NCBI RefSeq assembly: GCF_017832355.1
Contig: NZ_JAFIBY010000002.1
Location: 124,001-188,000, forward strand
Direction of reading: 5' to 3'
DNA length: 64,000 nucleotides
Source of the DNA: Serratia sp. PL17
GTDB taxonomy: Bacteria > Pseudomonadota > Gammaproteobacteria > Enterobacterales > Enterobacteriaceae
Shown here: in pieces, positions 1 through 7,599 of the stretch
How the letters are laid out: each line of letters opens with the position of its first letter
Position numbering within the stretch: position 1 is the first letter of the stretch
Notes under the pieces: model-generated
Databases searched by the model: none
Told to the model about the DNA's origin: nothing
What the model saw: only the letters and a program-made list of their open reading frames with translations
Made by a program: the position numbers and the translations under genes

Positions 1-528
1 ATGAAGAGCATGCCTGGTGGGAAAGCACCGCTGGCAGCACATCTGGGGGGGCTGACGGCGTTGCTGCCTATCTGGTTATTTTTGTCTATCGTGCTGTTTG
101 TGCTGTGGCCATGGGTGCTTGGCTACCGGCAAACCGCGGGCATTGCGGAAATTCTGCTGCTGACGTTCCCGTTTTTGCTGGCGGTATTGGGGCTGGGCAA
201 GCTGGTGACCGAGTGTCTGCGCAGCGTAGAGATGATCTACCTGACGCTGGCCTTTATTACCACGCCAATATTCTACCTCTCCGGTACCATCTGGCCGCTG
301 CAGGCGATGCCGGGCTGGGTGCGGGCGATTTCCTATTGTATTCCCTCCACTTGGGCGACCAAAGCCGTTGCGGGGGTTAACCAGATGGGGCTTTCGTTGA
401 ACGAAGTCGGGGGTGACGTAGTGATGCTGCTGGTGCTGGGGATCATTTACACCCTGTTGGGCTTCGGTGTGGGCTTTATTCGCAACAGCGTGGCGTTGCG
501 CGGGATGTTCAGGAAACGGCGGGCGTAA
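1..528 (+). CDS. ABC-2 type exporter permease, C-terminal part (5' end outside window)
   Basis: This is the C-terminal 175 residues of an inner-membrane permease of an ABC-2 drug/ion exporter (YbhR/YbhS/YhhJ type). The frame is open from base 1, so the first ATG is probably internal. About five hydrophobic segments are visible (residues ~20-42, 47-65, 75-95, 100-118, 138-158). The segment TPIFYLSGTIWPLQAMPGW is typical of the ABC-2 core, and the protein ends in a basic tail (FRKRRA). Its partner ATPase and membrane-fusion protein would lie upstream, outside the window. The convergent TetR gene resembles CecR, which in E. coli controls the ybhGFSR exporter, so a linked regulator-exporter pair is plausible. 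Substrate unknown. Confidence 0.85.
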   Translation: MKSMPGGKAPLAAHLGGLTALLPIWLFLSIVLFVLWPWVLGYRQTAGIAEILLLTFPFLLAVLGLGKLVTECLRSVEMIYLTLAFITTPIFYLSGTIWPLQAMPGWVRAISYCIPSTWATKAVAGVNQMGLSLNEVGGDVVMLLVLGIIYTLLGFGVGFIRNSVALRGMFRKRRA

Positions 529-533
529 CCGAT

Positions 534-561
534 GCCGCCGCGTTCAGCCTTGCGCGGCGGC
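534..561. terminator. bidirectional hairpin between exporter and TetR gene
   Basis: A 9-bp perfect stem (GCCGCCGCG / CGCGGCGGC) with a 10-base loop sits just past the permease stop and overlaps the last codons of the convergent TetR gene. There is no T-run, so it is a weak or Rho-assisted terminator at best. Confidence 0.45.
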
Positions 562-1179
562 GACTGACATCGTGCCAACCAGAGCGGCGATCTGCGCGAT
601 ATCCTGTGGCGACAGCGCGTTTTCTCCCAGCCTTCGCAACAGCGCCTCTCGCGCGATGGCGAAGGATAACGCCTGGCCGAGTATCGCGTGCGCGCGCAGG
701 ATATTCTCTTTCAGGTCAGGTCGGTCGGAGCGGATCGCCGTGACCAGCTCGCTCACGGCATGATGCAGCGGTGAGAATAAACGGGTATGCAGAGCATCGA
801 AATCCGTACTGGGCTGGAGCTGTTCACGTACCAACAAAAGGCTGCTTGCCGCAGATGTTTCCGACCCCAGCAAGGCGGTAACGAAATCTTGCATCAATGT
901 CCGTAACCCTTCCGCCGGGGTTTGCCCGGCGAGTAGGCGGCGCGGGAAGGCCAAATGAGCGACAATGCTACCGGCTACATGTTCCAGCACCGCCAGATAG
1001 ACGCCCTCCTTGCCGCCAAAATGGTAGGGAATGGCGGACTGATTCACCCCTGCCGCTTCGGCAAGTTGGCGGGTGCGCACGCCTTCGAGCCCATGTTTGC
1101 TGAACAGGCTCAAGCCTGCCCGGATAAGACGTTCCTGGGTTTCGCGGGTACGCTCATTGAGCCTGTCCTGATTCTGCAT
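544..1179 (-). CDS. TetR/AcrR family transcriptional regulator (CecR/YbiH-like)
   Basis: A 211-residue repressor-type regulator. Residues ~12-58 form the TetR DNA-binding domain (ERLIRAGLSLFSKHG, then the HTH around TRQLAEAAGVNQSAIPYHF). The remaining ~150 residues are the helical ligand-binding domain of the CecR (DUF1956) subgroup. E. coli CecR controls the ybhGFSR exporter and responds to xenobiotics. Here the gene is convergent with an ABC-2 permease and lies 27 bp downstream of an M24-fold enzyme on the same strand, so it could control either. The ATG at 1179 follows AGGAGA. The ligand is unknown. Confidence 0.85.
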   Translation of the reverse strand: MQNQDRLNERTRETQERLIRAGLSLFSKHGLEGVRTRQLAEAAGVNQSAIPYHFGGKEGVYLAVLEHVAGSIVAHLAFPRRLLAGQTPAEGLRTLMQDFVTALLGSETSAASSLLLVREQLQPSTDFDALHTRLFSPLHHAVSELVTAIRSDRPDLKENILRAHAILGQALSFAIAREALLRRLGENALSPQDIAQIAALVGTMSVAAAQG

Positions 1180-1206
1180 TGAAACATTGTCTCCTGATTA
1201 TCGATG

Positions 1207-2463
1207 TTAGCCGCCTGCGAACATCAGCCGGGTTGAGTTCTCATTCAGTGCCACGCCGCCTGTTTCACCCACCAATACCGTACCACCGATGTTGGCCATA
1301 TGCCTGCCGAAAGCACAGTTGGGTTCAAAAGCGAAGCACATGCCCGCTTGCAGCGGCAGTTCACGCCCCACGGTAGGCAAACGCCTGAGCTGCGCATAAC
1401 GGGCGGCTTCGGGGAGAGACTCTATGCCGGGCGCGGTGCCGAAACCGACCGGACCATAGGGATTAAGGCTATGGATCAGCGGATGCACGTGCCAGCCACC
1501 GGCGGCCAGCAGCGGTTGTTCCATGGCGTCGACCACATCGCCGAAGGTGTTACCCGTTCGTAGCGCGCCTAATCCCGCCTCATAACTCGCTCTGGCGATC
1601 GCCGCAGCGCTCAGAATATCGGGGTGTACCTCGCCGATGGCGACGGCGGCCTGATGCTGGGTTTCCATCATACCGTACAGCGCGAAGATCTCCGACAACA
1701 CCAAATCGCCTTCTTGCAGAACCCGTGGCGCCTGAGCGCGATATTGCCAGGCCGGTGGCCCCCAACCGACGTATTCGGGGCCGGATCCCAACAGCAGCTC
1801 TGCAGTATAACCGCCCATCGAGAAGCAGGTCGCCGTCACCGCTGCCACCAGATCGGCTTCGGAAACGCCGGGGCTGGCAGTGGCTCGCAATGTTTCGCTC
1901 ATGGCTTCGCCGATGTGTGCGGCATAGCGTACCAGCAGCAATTCCTCCTCGCTTTTTACCGAGGCGCGCCGGAAGAATTCGCGGTAGACCGGTATCCAAT
2001 TGGCCGTTGGGAGCGCCTCCGTCAACCCCTGCAGCGTGCGGGCCGGCATGGCGCCGTCGAAGTAGAAGGGGGGGTATGGTTCCAGCCCGATGATGCCGAT
2101 GCGGGTTCCTGCTAAACGGCGCTCGGCCAGCCAGGCACCGACATCGCGGCCGGTTTTACCGACGAACAGCTGTTCCGCACCGACCCACTGTAGATCGCCG
2201 CGCAACGAGGCCTGCAGGTGGTCGGCCACCATCATTGAAGCGAAGGTGTAAATGCGTGGTGATTCATCGCCGACGAAAACGACGATCGAACCGGGACGAT
2301 CGTTGGTGAAGTAGCAATCCGGTGCGAAACCGGCAGGGGCGGCCGCTTCCCGGTCGCCATAGACGATCAGGGCCGCAAGATCTTCCGCCTGCATAATGTC
2401 CCGCGCCAACTGCCAGCGGCGGTCGCGCTCGGCCAGAGATAACGGTTCAGGGCGTGTCAGCAT
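1207..2463 (-). CDS. M24-family (creatinase/Xaa-Pro peptidase fold) protein with degenerate metal site
   Basis: A 418-residue protein with an N-terminal creatinase-like domain (residues ~1-150) and a C-terminal pita-bread M24 domain. The ATG at 2463 is preferred because GGAG lies 7 bases upstream; an in-frame ATG 15 bases further out overlaps that ribosome site. Metallopeptidases of this fold need two Asp, one His and two Glu. Here the first Asp position reads LSEI (Glu), the second falls in METQ, and the last Glu falls in IGGTVLVGE (Gly), while HPLIH and FAFEPN look retained. This suggests a non-peptidase activity such as creatinase-like or lyase chemistry, or an altered metal. It is followed by the TetR gene on the same strand. 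Confidence 0.8.
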   Translation of the reverse strand: MLTRPEPLSLAERDRRWQLARDIMQAEDLAALIVYGDREAAAPAGFAPDCYFTNDRPGSIVVFVGDESPRIYTFASMMVADHLQASLRGDLQWVGAEQLFVGKTGRDVGAWLAERRLAGTRIGIIGLEPYPPFYFDGAMPARTLQGLTEALPTANWIPVYREFFRRASVKSEEELLLVRYAAHIGEAMSETLRATASPGVSEADLVAAVTATCFSMGGYTAELLLGSGPEYVGWGPPAWQYRAQAPRVLQEGDLVLSEIFALYGMMETQHQAAVAIGEVHPDILSAAAIARASYEAGLGALRTGNTFGDVVDAMEQPLLAAGGWHVHPLIHSLNPYGPVGFGTAPGIESLPEAARYAQLRRLPTVGRELPLQAGMCFAFEPNCAFGRHMANIGGTVLVGETGGVALNENSTRLMFAGG

Positions 2464-2639
2464 GTCGTTACTCCTCATCTCATTTATTGAATGTCGTCTA
2501 AAAAATTAATTCATTCAAATGAATTAATCAAGAAGCACAGTGAACAAAACAGATAATGGCGCGTAAAGCGGGTGATTGAAGGCGGCAAAGTGAGGAATGC
2601 TGCAGAGAAAACAGGAGAAACGTACGGCGTAAACCAACA

Positions 2640-2660
2640 CCGGCGGCAGAGTGCCGCCGG
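2640..2660 (-). terminator. terminator-like hairpin after ubiUV
   Basis: A perfect 9-bp GC stem (CCGGCGGCA / TGCCGCCGG) with a GAG loop lies 11 bases past the ubiV stop. On the minus strand it is followed by TGTTGGTTT, a weak T-tract. Confidence 0.6.
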
Positions 2661-2671
2661 CGCTTACCTCG

Positions 2672-3550
2672 CTAAGACACCAATTCCAGCCCCGCCACCC
2701 GGCGCCAGTAGCCGTTGCAGTCGGCGTGATTGGTCAAAGCCAGCGGCTGTGCACCTTGCTCGTTGGCGCGGAAGCGCTCGACCAGCGCCAACGTCTCCGT
2801 GCTCTGCGGAGACAGGCGCACGATATCCACTAATCCCTGCATACTGGCCAACTCGTTACCCAGGTTGTAGCAGTAACCACTCATGGTCTGAATGCCATTG
2901 AGCACGAACACCTGCTGCTGTTCCTGCGAGCGCATCATTCGCCCCTGCGGGTATTTGATACAACAGGTTTCGCATTCATCCTTGGCGCGATCTTCCGAGC
3001 GTGCGGTAAAGCAGCGTGCAGAATAGGCCAGCGGCAGGTGACCATAACTCAGCACTTCAACCTCAAACTGCTGGCGGAAACCCAGTTCATCGCACTGTTC
3101 CAGCAGTTTAGCCAGCCAGTCACGTGACAATTCAACGGGCATACACCAGCGCATCATGCCCTGACGGTGCAGCAGGCGCAGGGTATAGGCGTTGTAGCAG
3201 TTTAGGGCATGGCCGGCGATGAACGGCAGGCCACGTTCTGCCGCCATGTTCACACTGCCTAAATCGTTGGCCTCAATCAGGAATTCCCCGTTTTCCACAT
3301 AGCGTTTGAGCTCGTTCAGCTCAGAGGGGGCCTGCAACAGCGCCAGCGTGGAGATCACCACCTGTTTACCGCTGCGGGCGATCTCTTGTGCCAACGCGAG
3401 CCAATCACCGACCTTCATCTCGCGCCGTTTGGTACAGACACTTTCGCCGAGGTAAATAATCTCTGCGCTGCTGCTCACCGCTTGCCGGTAAAAATCTTCG
3501 ACCTCGGTTTTCGGCCAGTAGTACAGCACCGGGCCTAATGCGTATTTCAT
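2672..3550 (-). CDS. ubiV: O2-independent ubiquinone hydroxylation protein UbiV (YhbV)
   Basis: A 292-residue U32-peptidase-fold protein. UbiV forms a heterodimer with UbiU and carries a 4Fe-4S cluster; the pair performs the ring hydroxylations of ubiquinone synthesis without oxygen. Candidate cluster cysteines are visible in GESVCTKRREM (residue ~39) and in the CFTARSEDRAKDECETCC segment (~180-197), matching the E. coli pattern. The start at 3550 has a strong AGGAGGA site. It lies 11 bp after ubiU on the same strand, so the two are one operon, divergent from ubiT. Confidence 0.95.
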   Translation of the reverse strand: MKYALGPVLYYWPKTEVEDFYRQAVSSSAEIIYLGESVCTKRREMKVGDWLALAQEIARSGKQVVISTLALLQAPSELNELKRYVENGEFLIEANDLGSVNMAAERGLPFIAGHALNCYNAYTLRLLHRQGMMRWCMPVELSRDWLAKLLEQCDELGFRQQFEVEVLSYGHLPLAYSARCFTARSEDRAKDECETCCIKYPQGRMMRSQEQQQVFVLNGIQTMSGYCYNLGNELASMQGLVDIVRLSPQSTETLALVERFRANEQGAQPLALTNHADCNGYWRRVAGLELVS

Positions 3551-3561
3551 GTTTCCTCCTG

Positions 3562-4557
3562 CTACTGCCATTTGCGGTGATAGGCACCGAGCGTCGTTTG
3601 CGTACCTTCAGACATCGCCCCAAGGGCTTCCATCCAGCCGGCATCAGCATGATAGGCAGCCGGATCGGCCTGACAGCGGTCAATGGCCTGACGCCAAACG
3701 CGGGCAACCTGGCTGACATAGGCCGGGCTGCGCTGGCGACCTTCGATCTTCACAGAGGCAATATTGGCGGCCAGCAGCTCTGGCAGCAGCTCCAGCGTAT
3801 TGAGGCTGGTGGGTTCTTCCAGCGCGTGATAACGCACGTCGTCGACTAAATAGCGGCCCTTACACAGGGTAGGGTAGCCGGCATTCTCATCATCCCGGTA
3901 ACGGTCGATCAACACGCCGTTCAGGCGTGACTCCATACCTTGAGGCGTTTGTTGCCAGCGCACGTAGCGTGCCGGCGAGCAGGCACCGACGGTATTGGGC
4001 GACTCCCCCGTCAGATAAGAAGAGAGGTAGCAGCGTCCTTCGGCCATGATGCATAGGCTGCCGAAGGCGAAGACTTCCAGTGGTACTGGGCTGGTACGTG
4101 CCAACTGCTTGACCTGATGCATCGACAACACGCGCGGCAGGACGACCCGGCCGACATCAAAATGGCGTTGGTAAAAGCGGATTGCCTCTTCATTGGTGGC
4201 GGAGGCTTGCACTGACACATGACGCTCAAGCTGCGGGTAACGTTCGGCGGCGTATTCCAGCATGGCCAAATCAGCCAGGATCAACACGTCGGCACCCAAT
4301 TGTGCCGCCATGTCTACTGCGCGCTGCCAGCGGGCATAACCGTCCGGGTGGGCGAATGTGTTGATGGCAATGTGCAGTTTACGGTTGTGGCGGTGCACGT
4401 AGTCGACCGCTTCCTGCAGCTTTTTCTCGGTGAAGTTAAGGCCGGCAAAGTGGCGCGCGTTAGTATCATCTTTCAGGCCGATGTACACGGCATCTGCGCC
4501 GTTATCCACCGCAGCCTTCAGGGCCGGCAGATTACCGGCGGGACAAAGCAGCTCCAT
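3562..4557 (-). CDS. ubiU: O2-independent ubiquinone hydroxylation protein UbiU (YhbU)
   Basis: At 331 residues this has the same length as E. coli UbiU and begins MELLCPAGNLPALKAAVDNG, the U32 family signature. Likely 4Fe-4S cysteines are in SLCIMAEGRCYLSS, GACSPARYV and LCKGRYLVDD. Together with UbiV it hydroxylates the ubiquinone ring in anaerobiosis, with prephenate reported as the oxygen source in E. coli. The ATG at 4557 follows AGGA with 8-base spacing; the longer in-frame start at 4581 lacks support. First gene of the ubiUV operon, divergent from ubiT across 257 bp. FNR control is expected from E. coli, but I could not find a full FNR palindrome here. Confidence 0.95.
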   Translation of the reverse strand: MELLCPAGNLPALKAAVDNGADAVYIGLKDDTNARHFAGLNFTEKKLQEAVDYVHRHNRKLHIAINTFAHPDGYARWQRAVDMAAQLGADVLILADLAMLEYAAERYPQLERHVSVQASATNEEAIRFYQRHFDVGRVVLPRVLSMHQVKQLARTSPVPLEVFAFGSLCIMAEGRCYLSSYLTGESPNTVGACSPARYVRWQQTPQGMESRLNGVLIDRYRDDENAGYPTLCKGRYLVDDVRYHALEEPTSLNTLELLPELLAANIASVKIEGRQRSPAYVSQVARVWRQAIDRCQADPAAYHADAGWMEALGAMSEGTQTTLGAYHRKWQ

Positions 4558-4814
4558 AGATTTATCCTGACTCAGCCGCACACCCGTGACGGGCGTAGGC
4601 TGTCACAATGGTTGCCGGTGACCGTTTCCAACCGGCAAACGCTAATCGGGAGGCAATTTTAGTGAAAGCGCGATGAACAGGCTTTGATTTGGGGCAGCTT
4701 CTGGCGTATTGATAACGTTGGCGGTGAAATGCACTATTTGTTGATATAGAGCGCTTCAGCCGCGCGTCATTGTGGCAAAATAGTGCGAGTCTGTATTGAA
4801 AGGAGTGAACGACA

Positions 4815-5336
4815 GTGTTGGAACAATTACGAGCGCGCATTGTGCGCCAGGGGCCGTCGCTGCTGCGCGTACCGCTAAAATTCACGCCGTTTGTTTTGCA
4901 GCGTCAACTTCTGGAACAGGTGTTGGGCTGGCAGTTCCGTCAGGCGTTGGCGGATGGCGATCTGGCATTTCTCGAGTCGCGCTGGTTAAAGATCGAAGTT
5001 CGCGATCTGGCGCTACACTGGTTTATGACGGTAGAAAACGACAAACTGGTTGTCAGCCAACACGCCGAGGCTGATGTGAGCTTCAGCGGGGACGCCAACG
5101 ATCTGATTCTGATCGCGGCGCGTAAGCAAGATCCGGATACGCTGTTCTTTCAGCGTCGGCTGCAGATTGAAGGGGATACCGAATTGGGCCTGTACGTAAA
5201 AAATCTGATGGACGCCATTGAGCTGGAAGCTATGCCTACACCATTGCGCGTGGGTCTGCTGCAACTGGCTGAGTTTGTGGAAGCAGGGCTGCAGGAGGGC
5301 ACGGTGCACACTTCCCGTGTGCCGGTATCATGCTAA
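4815..5336 (+). CDS. ubiT: UbiT (YhbT), SCP2 lipid-binding accessory factor for anaerobic ubiquinone synthesis
   Basis: A 173-residue protein with an SCP2 sterol-carrier domain (residues ~35-145). UbiT binds hydrophobic ubiquinone intermediates and is needed only for the O2-independent pathway, so its divergent neighbours UbiU and UbiV supply the hydroxylase. The start is GTG, with AGGAG 9 bases upstream. Its stop overlaps the yhbS start by 7 bases, which indicates translational coupling. Confidence 0.93.
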   Translation: MLEQLRARIVRQGPSLLRVPLKFTPFVLQRQLLEQVLGWQFRQALADGDLAFLESRWLKIEVRDLALHWFMTVENDKLVVSQHAEADVSFSGDANDLILIAARKQDPDTLFFQRRLQIEGDTELGLYVKNLMDAIELEAMPTPLRVGLLQLAEFVEAGLQEGTVHTSRVPVSC

Positions 5337-5833
5337 TTCGCGTAGAAATTCCGGTAGATGCCGCGGGGATCGATGCGCTGCTGCGCCGCGCCTTCGGCCG
5401 TGATGATGAGGCTGACCTGGTGCAACAACTGCGCGAAGATGGCCTGCTGACGCTCGGCATTGTCGCCACCGACGATGAAGGCGGCGTGGTGGGTTATGCC
5501 GCGTTCAGCCCGGTAGATGTCGCAGGCGTTGATCGCCAATGGGTCGGTTTGGCTCCGCTGGCGGTAGATGAAAGCCTGCGCCGGCAAGGGTTGGGCGAAA
5601 AGCTGATTTACGAGGGGTTGGATGCACTGAACGAGTTCAGCTATGCCGCGGTAGTCGTACTGGGCGAACCGGCCTACTACGGGCGATTGGGCTTTAAGCC
5701 TGCCGCCGCCTACGGCCTGCAATGTCGTTGGCCGGGAACCGAAACTGCGTTCCAGGTGTACCCACTGGCGGAAGATGCCTTGACCGACGTAAGCGGATTG
5801 GTTGAGTACTCAGAGCCGTTTAACCGGCTTTAA
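5330..5833 (+). CDS. yhbS: GNAT-family N-acetyltransferase YhbS
   Basis: A 167-residue protein with a single GNAT domain. The acetyl-CoA loop reads [14 protein letters not shown] (residues ~83-96) and is followed by [18 protein letters not shown], the usual strand-helix end of the fold. The start overlaps the ubiT stop by 7 bases, and the 3' end overlaps the convergent yhbQ by 14 bp. The position matches E. coli, where yhbS follows yhbT. The substrate is not evident from the sequence. Confidence 0.9.
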   Translation: MLIRVEIPVDAAGIDALLRRAFGRDDEADLVQQLREDGLLTLGIVATDDEGGVVGYAAFSPVDVAGVDRQWVGLAPLAVDESLRRQGLGEKLIYEGLDALNEFSYAAVVVLGEPAYYGRLGFKPAAAYGLQCRWPGTETAFQVYPLAEDALTDVSGLVEYSEPFNRL

Positions 5834-6128
5834 CATTAACGTCCGGCAGTAAATAATCCAATGAAAGAGGCGGGTGACTCACCAGCCTCTCTTTTTGCAT
5901 TTTAGTCAGTTGTTTTACCCGGTATTCCAGTCTCAATGCTTTCGAGCGATCCCCCACCAGGCAGTGAAACGCCAGCACCAGTTCCCCTTTCCCTCGCAGT
6001 GCCTTCGCACCTTTACCGGCTTGATGTTGCGTTAACCGCCGTGCCACATCGGTGGTGATGCCGGTATATAGCATACCGCTGGGCATGCGCAGCATGTAGA
6101 GATGCCAGGCTGAGTGTGTTTCCGTCAT
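5820..6128 (-). CDS. yhbQ: GIY-YIG nuclease-fold protein YhbQ
   Basis: A 102-residue protein that is almost entirely a GIY-YIG domain: [18 protein letters not shown], then the arginine helix [19 protein letters not shown]. coli YhbQ of this family has been associated with DNA damage handling. The ATG at 6128 is chosen because the domain begins right after it; the open frame upstream extends into potE without family similarity. It overlaps the 3' end of yhbS convergently by 14 bp. Confidence 0.9.
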   Translation of the reverse strand: MTETHSAWHLYMLRMPSGMLYTGITTDVARRLTQHQAGKGAKALRGKGELVLAFHCLVGDRSKALRLEYRVKQLTKMQKERLVSHPPLSLDYLLPDVNVKAG

Positions 6129-6219
6129 GGATAAGCAGCAACGTTGGTGGCCAAGGTCGGAATATGATGGCATGTTCCCTGCCGTAATCCCATCCCCGGC
6201 CACCCAGAGTTGACGCCCG

Positions 6220-7536
6220 TTAGCCTTTTTTCCCCGCCATTTCAAAGCGCGGTGAAACCATGCCGTATAACGTCCAGCCGAGGAAGGTGGCAATTGCGCC
6301 CCACATCATGGCTTCTTCGCCGGAACTGTAGAGTGCATAGAAGCTGTAGAGTGCCCCAATACCGGCGATAATATTGGCGATCCGCGCTTTGTTCTCCGGC
6401 ACTTTCGCCACCTTTTGAATAATGATTAGCGCTGCCATCGACAAGATGTAGGGGATGATATTGGTCACCACCGCCAGATTCACCAGCACGTTGAACTGTT
6501 TATTCAGTGACGGGCTGATGGTCATCAGAGACAACAGGCTCTGGATGACAACAATGGTCAGCATGCCTTTAACCGGTGCATCCGCCTTGCTGAGTTTTGA
6601 GAAAATTTTCGGGAAGAAGCCACTGTCGGCAGAGGATTTGAACACCTGCGCAATGGTGAACTGCCAACCCAGCAGCGAGCCGACGCAGGACATGATCATC
6701 AATGCCATGATGATCTTACCGACCGTCGGGTTGAACATGTGTGAAAACGCCAACCCGAAAGGCGCGGTCGAATTCGCCAGATCCATGTTGGGGACGATGC
6801 CGGCGATGACGTTGGTTGAAACGATATAGATAACCGCAGCACTGAGGGTGCCGCCGAGTACGGCGATCGGAACATTCCGTTCAGGGTTTTCCACTACGTC
6901 AGTATTGGCACAGGCGGATTCAAGGCCCAGGAACGCCCACAGGGTCATGGAGATAGAAGCCCCAATGGCTTCAAAGGTGGGTACCGAATGCGGGTTCCAT
7001 GCGGCGATATAGGCGCTGCCACTGAACCAATACCAGCCGATGATAGAGATCCCCACGACCGGGATAATAACGCCCCAGACCGTGATACCGCTGATCCTGC
7101 CGGTAATGCGCGCGCCACCGAAGTTAGCAACCGTCGCTAACCACAGCACGCCAATGGTGGCGATACAGATCCCCAGTGGACTTAGATTGGCGCCAAACAA
7201 TTCAGTGCCGTAGCCGACGGCGGAAATAGCGATGGCGATATTGGCAATCAACAGCGATACACCGTAGGTGTAATTCGCCATGAAGTTCCCCGATTTACCG
7301 AAGGCGTATTCGGCATACCCGCCCATGCCGCCGGATTTTCGGCTGAACATGCCGCATTTGGCGAAGGCATAAGCGAGCGCCATTGAACCTATGGCAGTGA
7401 CCAACCAGGATACGATGGAAATTGTGCCCACTTCGGCCAGTTTAGTCGGCAGCATAATTATGCCAGAACCCATCATGTTCACTGCGGTGAGGATCGTTAG
7501 CTGCACGACCCCCATTTTATTAGTAGACTTACTCAT
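6220..7536 (-). CDS. potE: Putrescine/ornithine antiporter PotE
   Basis: A 438-residue APC-superfamily transporter with 12 predicted membrane spans. It begins with [20 protein letters not shown], and the GSGI motif forms part of the substrate site in this fold. PotE exchanges external ornithine for the putrescine made by SpeF, exporting protons in effect under acid stress. It lies 63 bp after speF on the same strand, separated by a hairpin, so the two form the classical speF-potE operon. The start at 7536 has a GAGAGA site 7 bases upstream; another ATG lies 6 bases earlier. Confidence 0.96.
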   Translation of the reverse strand: MSKSTNKMGVVQLTILTAVNMMGSGIIMLPTKLAEVGTISIVSWLVTAIGSMALAYAFAKCGMFSRKSGGMGGYAEYAFGKSGNFMANYTYGVSLLIANIAIAISAVGYGTELFGANLSPLGICIATIGVLWLATVANFGGARITGRISGITVWGVIIPVVGISIIGWYWFSGSAYIAAWNPHSVPTFEAIGASISMTLWAFLGLESACANTDVVENPERNVPIAVLGGTLSAAVIYIVSTNVIAGIVPNMDLANSTAPFGLAFSHMFNPTVGKIIMALMIMSCVGSLLGWQFTIAQVFKSSADSGFFPKIFSKLSKADAPVKGMLTIVVIQSLLSLMTISPSLNKQFNVLVNLAVVTNIIPYILSMAALIIIQKVAKVPENKARIANIIAGIGALYSFYALYSSGEEAMMWGAIATFLGWTLYGMVSPRFEMAGKKG

Positions 7537-7565
7537 GATCATTCTCTCTTTTATAATGCGATCTG

Positions 7566-7588
7566 GGCGGTGAAGGGTATTCACCGCC
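7566..7588 (-). other. intra-operon hairpin between speF and potE
   Basis: A perfect 9-bp inverted repeat (GGCGGTGAA / TTCACCGCC) with a 5-base loop lies in the 63-bp speF-potE gap. No T-run follows, so it more likely sets mRNA processing or partial read-through than full termination. Confidence 0.6.
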
Positions 7589-7599
7589 TTGTAAGGTGT

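Noticed and set aside
4558-4814. FNR sites between ubiU and ubiT
   Set aside because: Several TTGAT half-sites (around 4684, 4709 and 4741) exist but none has the matching ATCAA at the right spacing.
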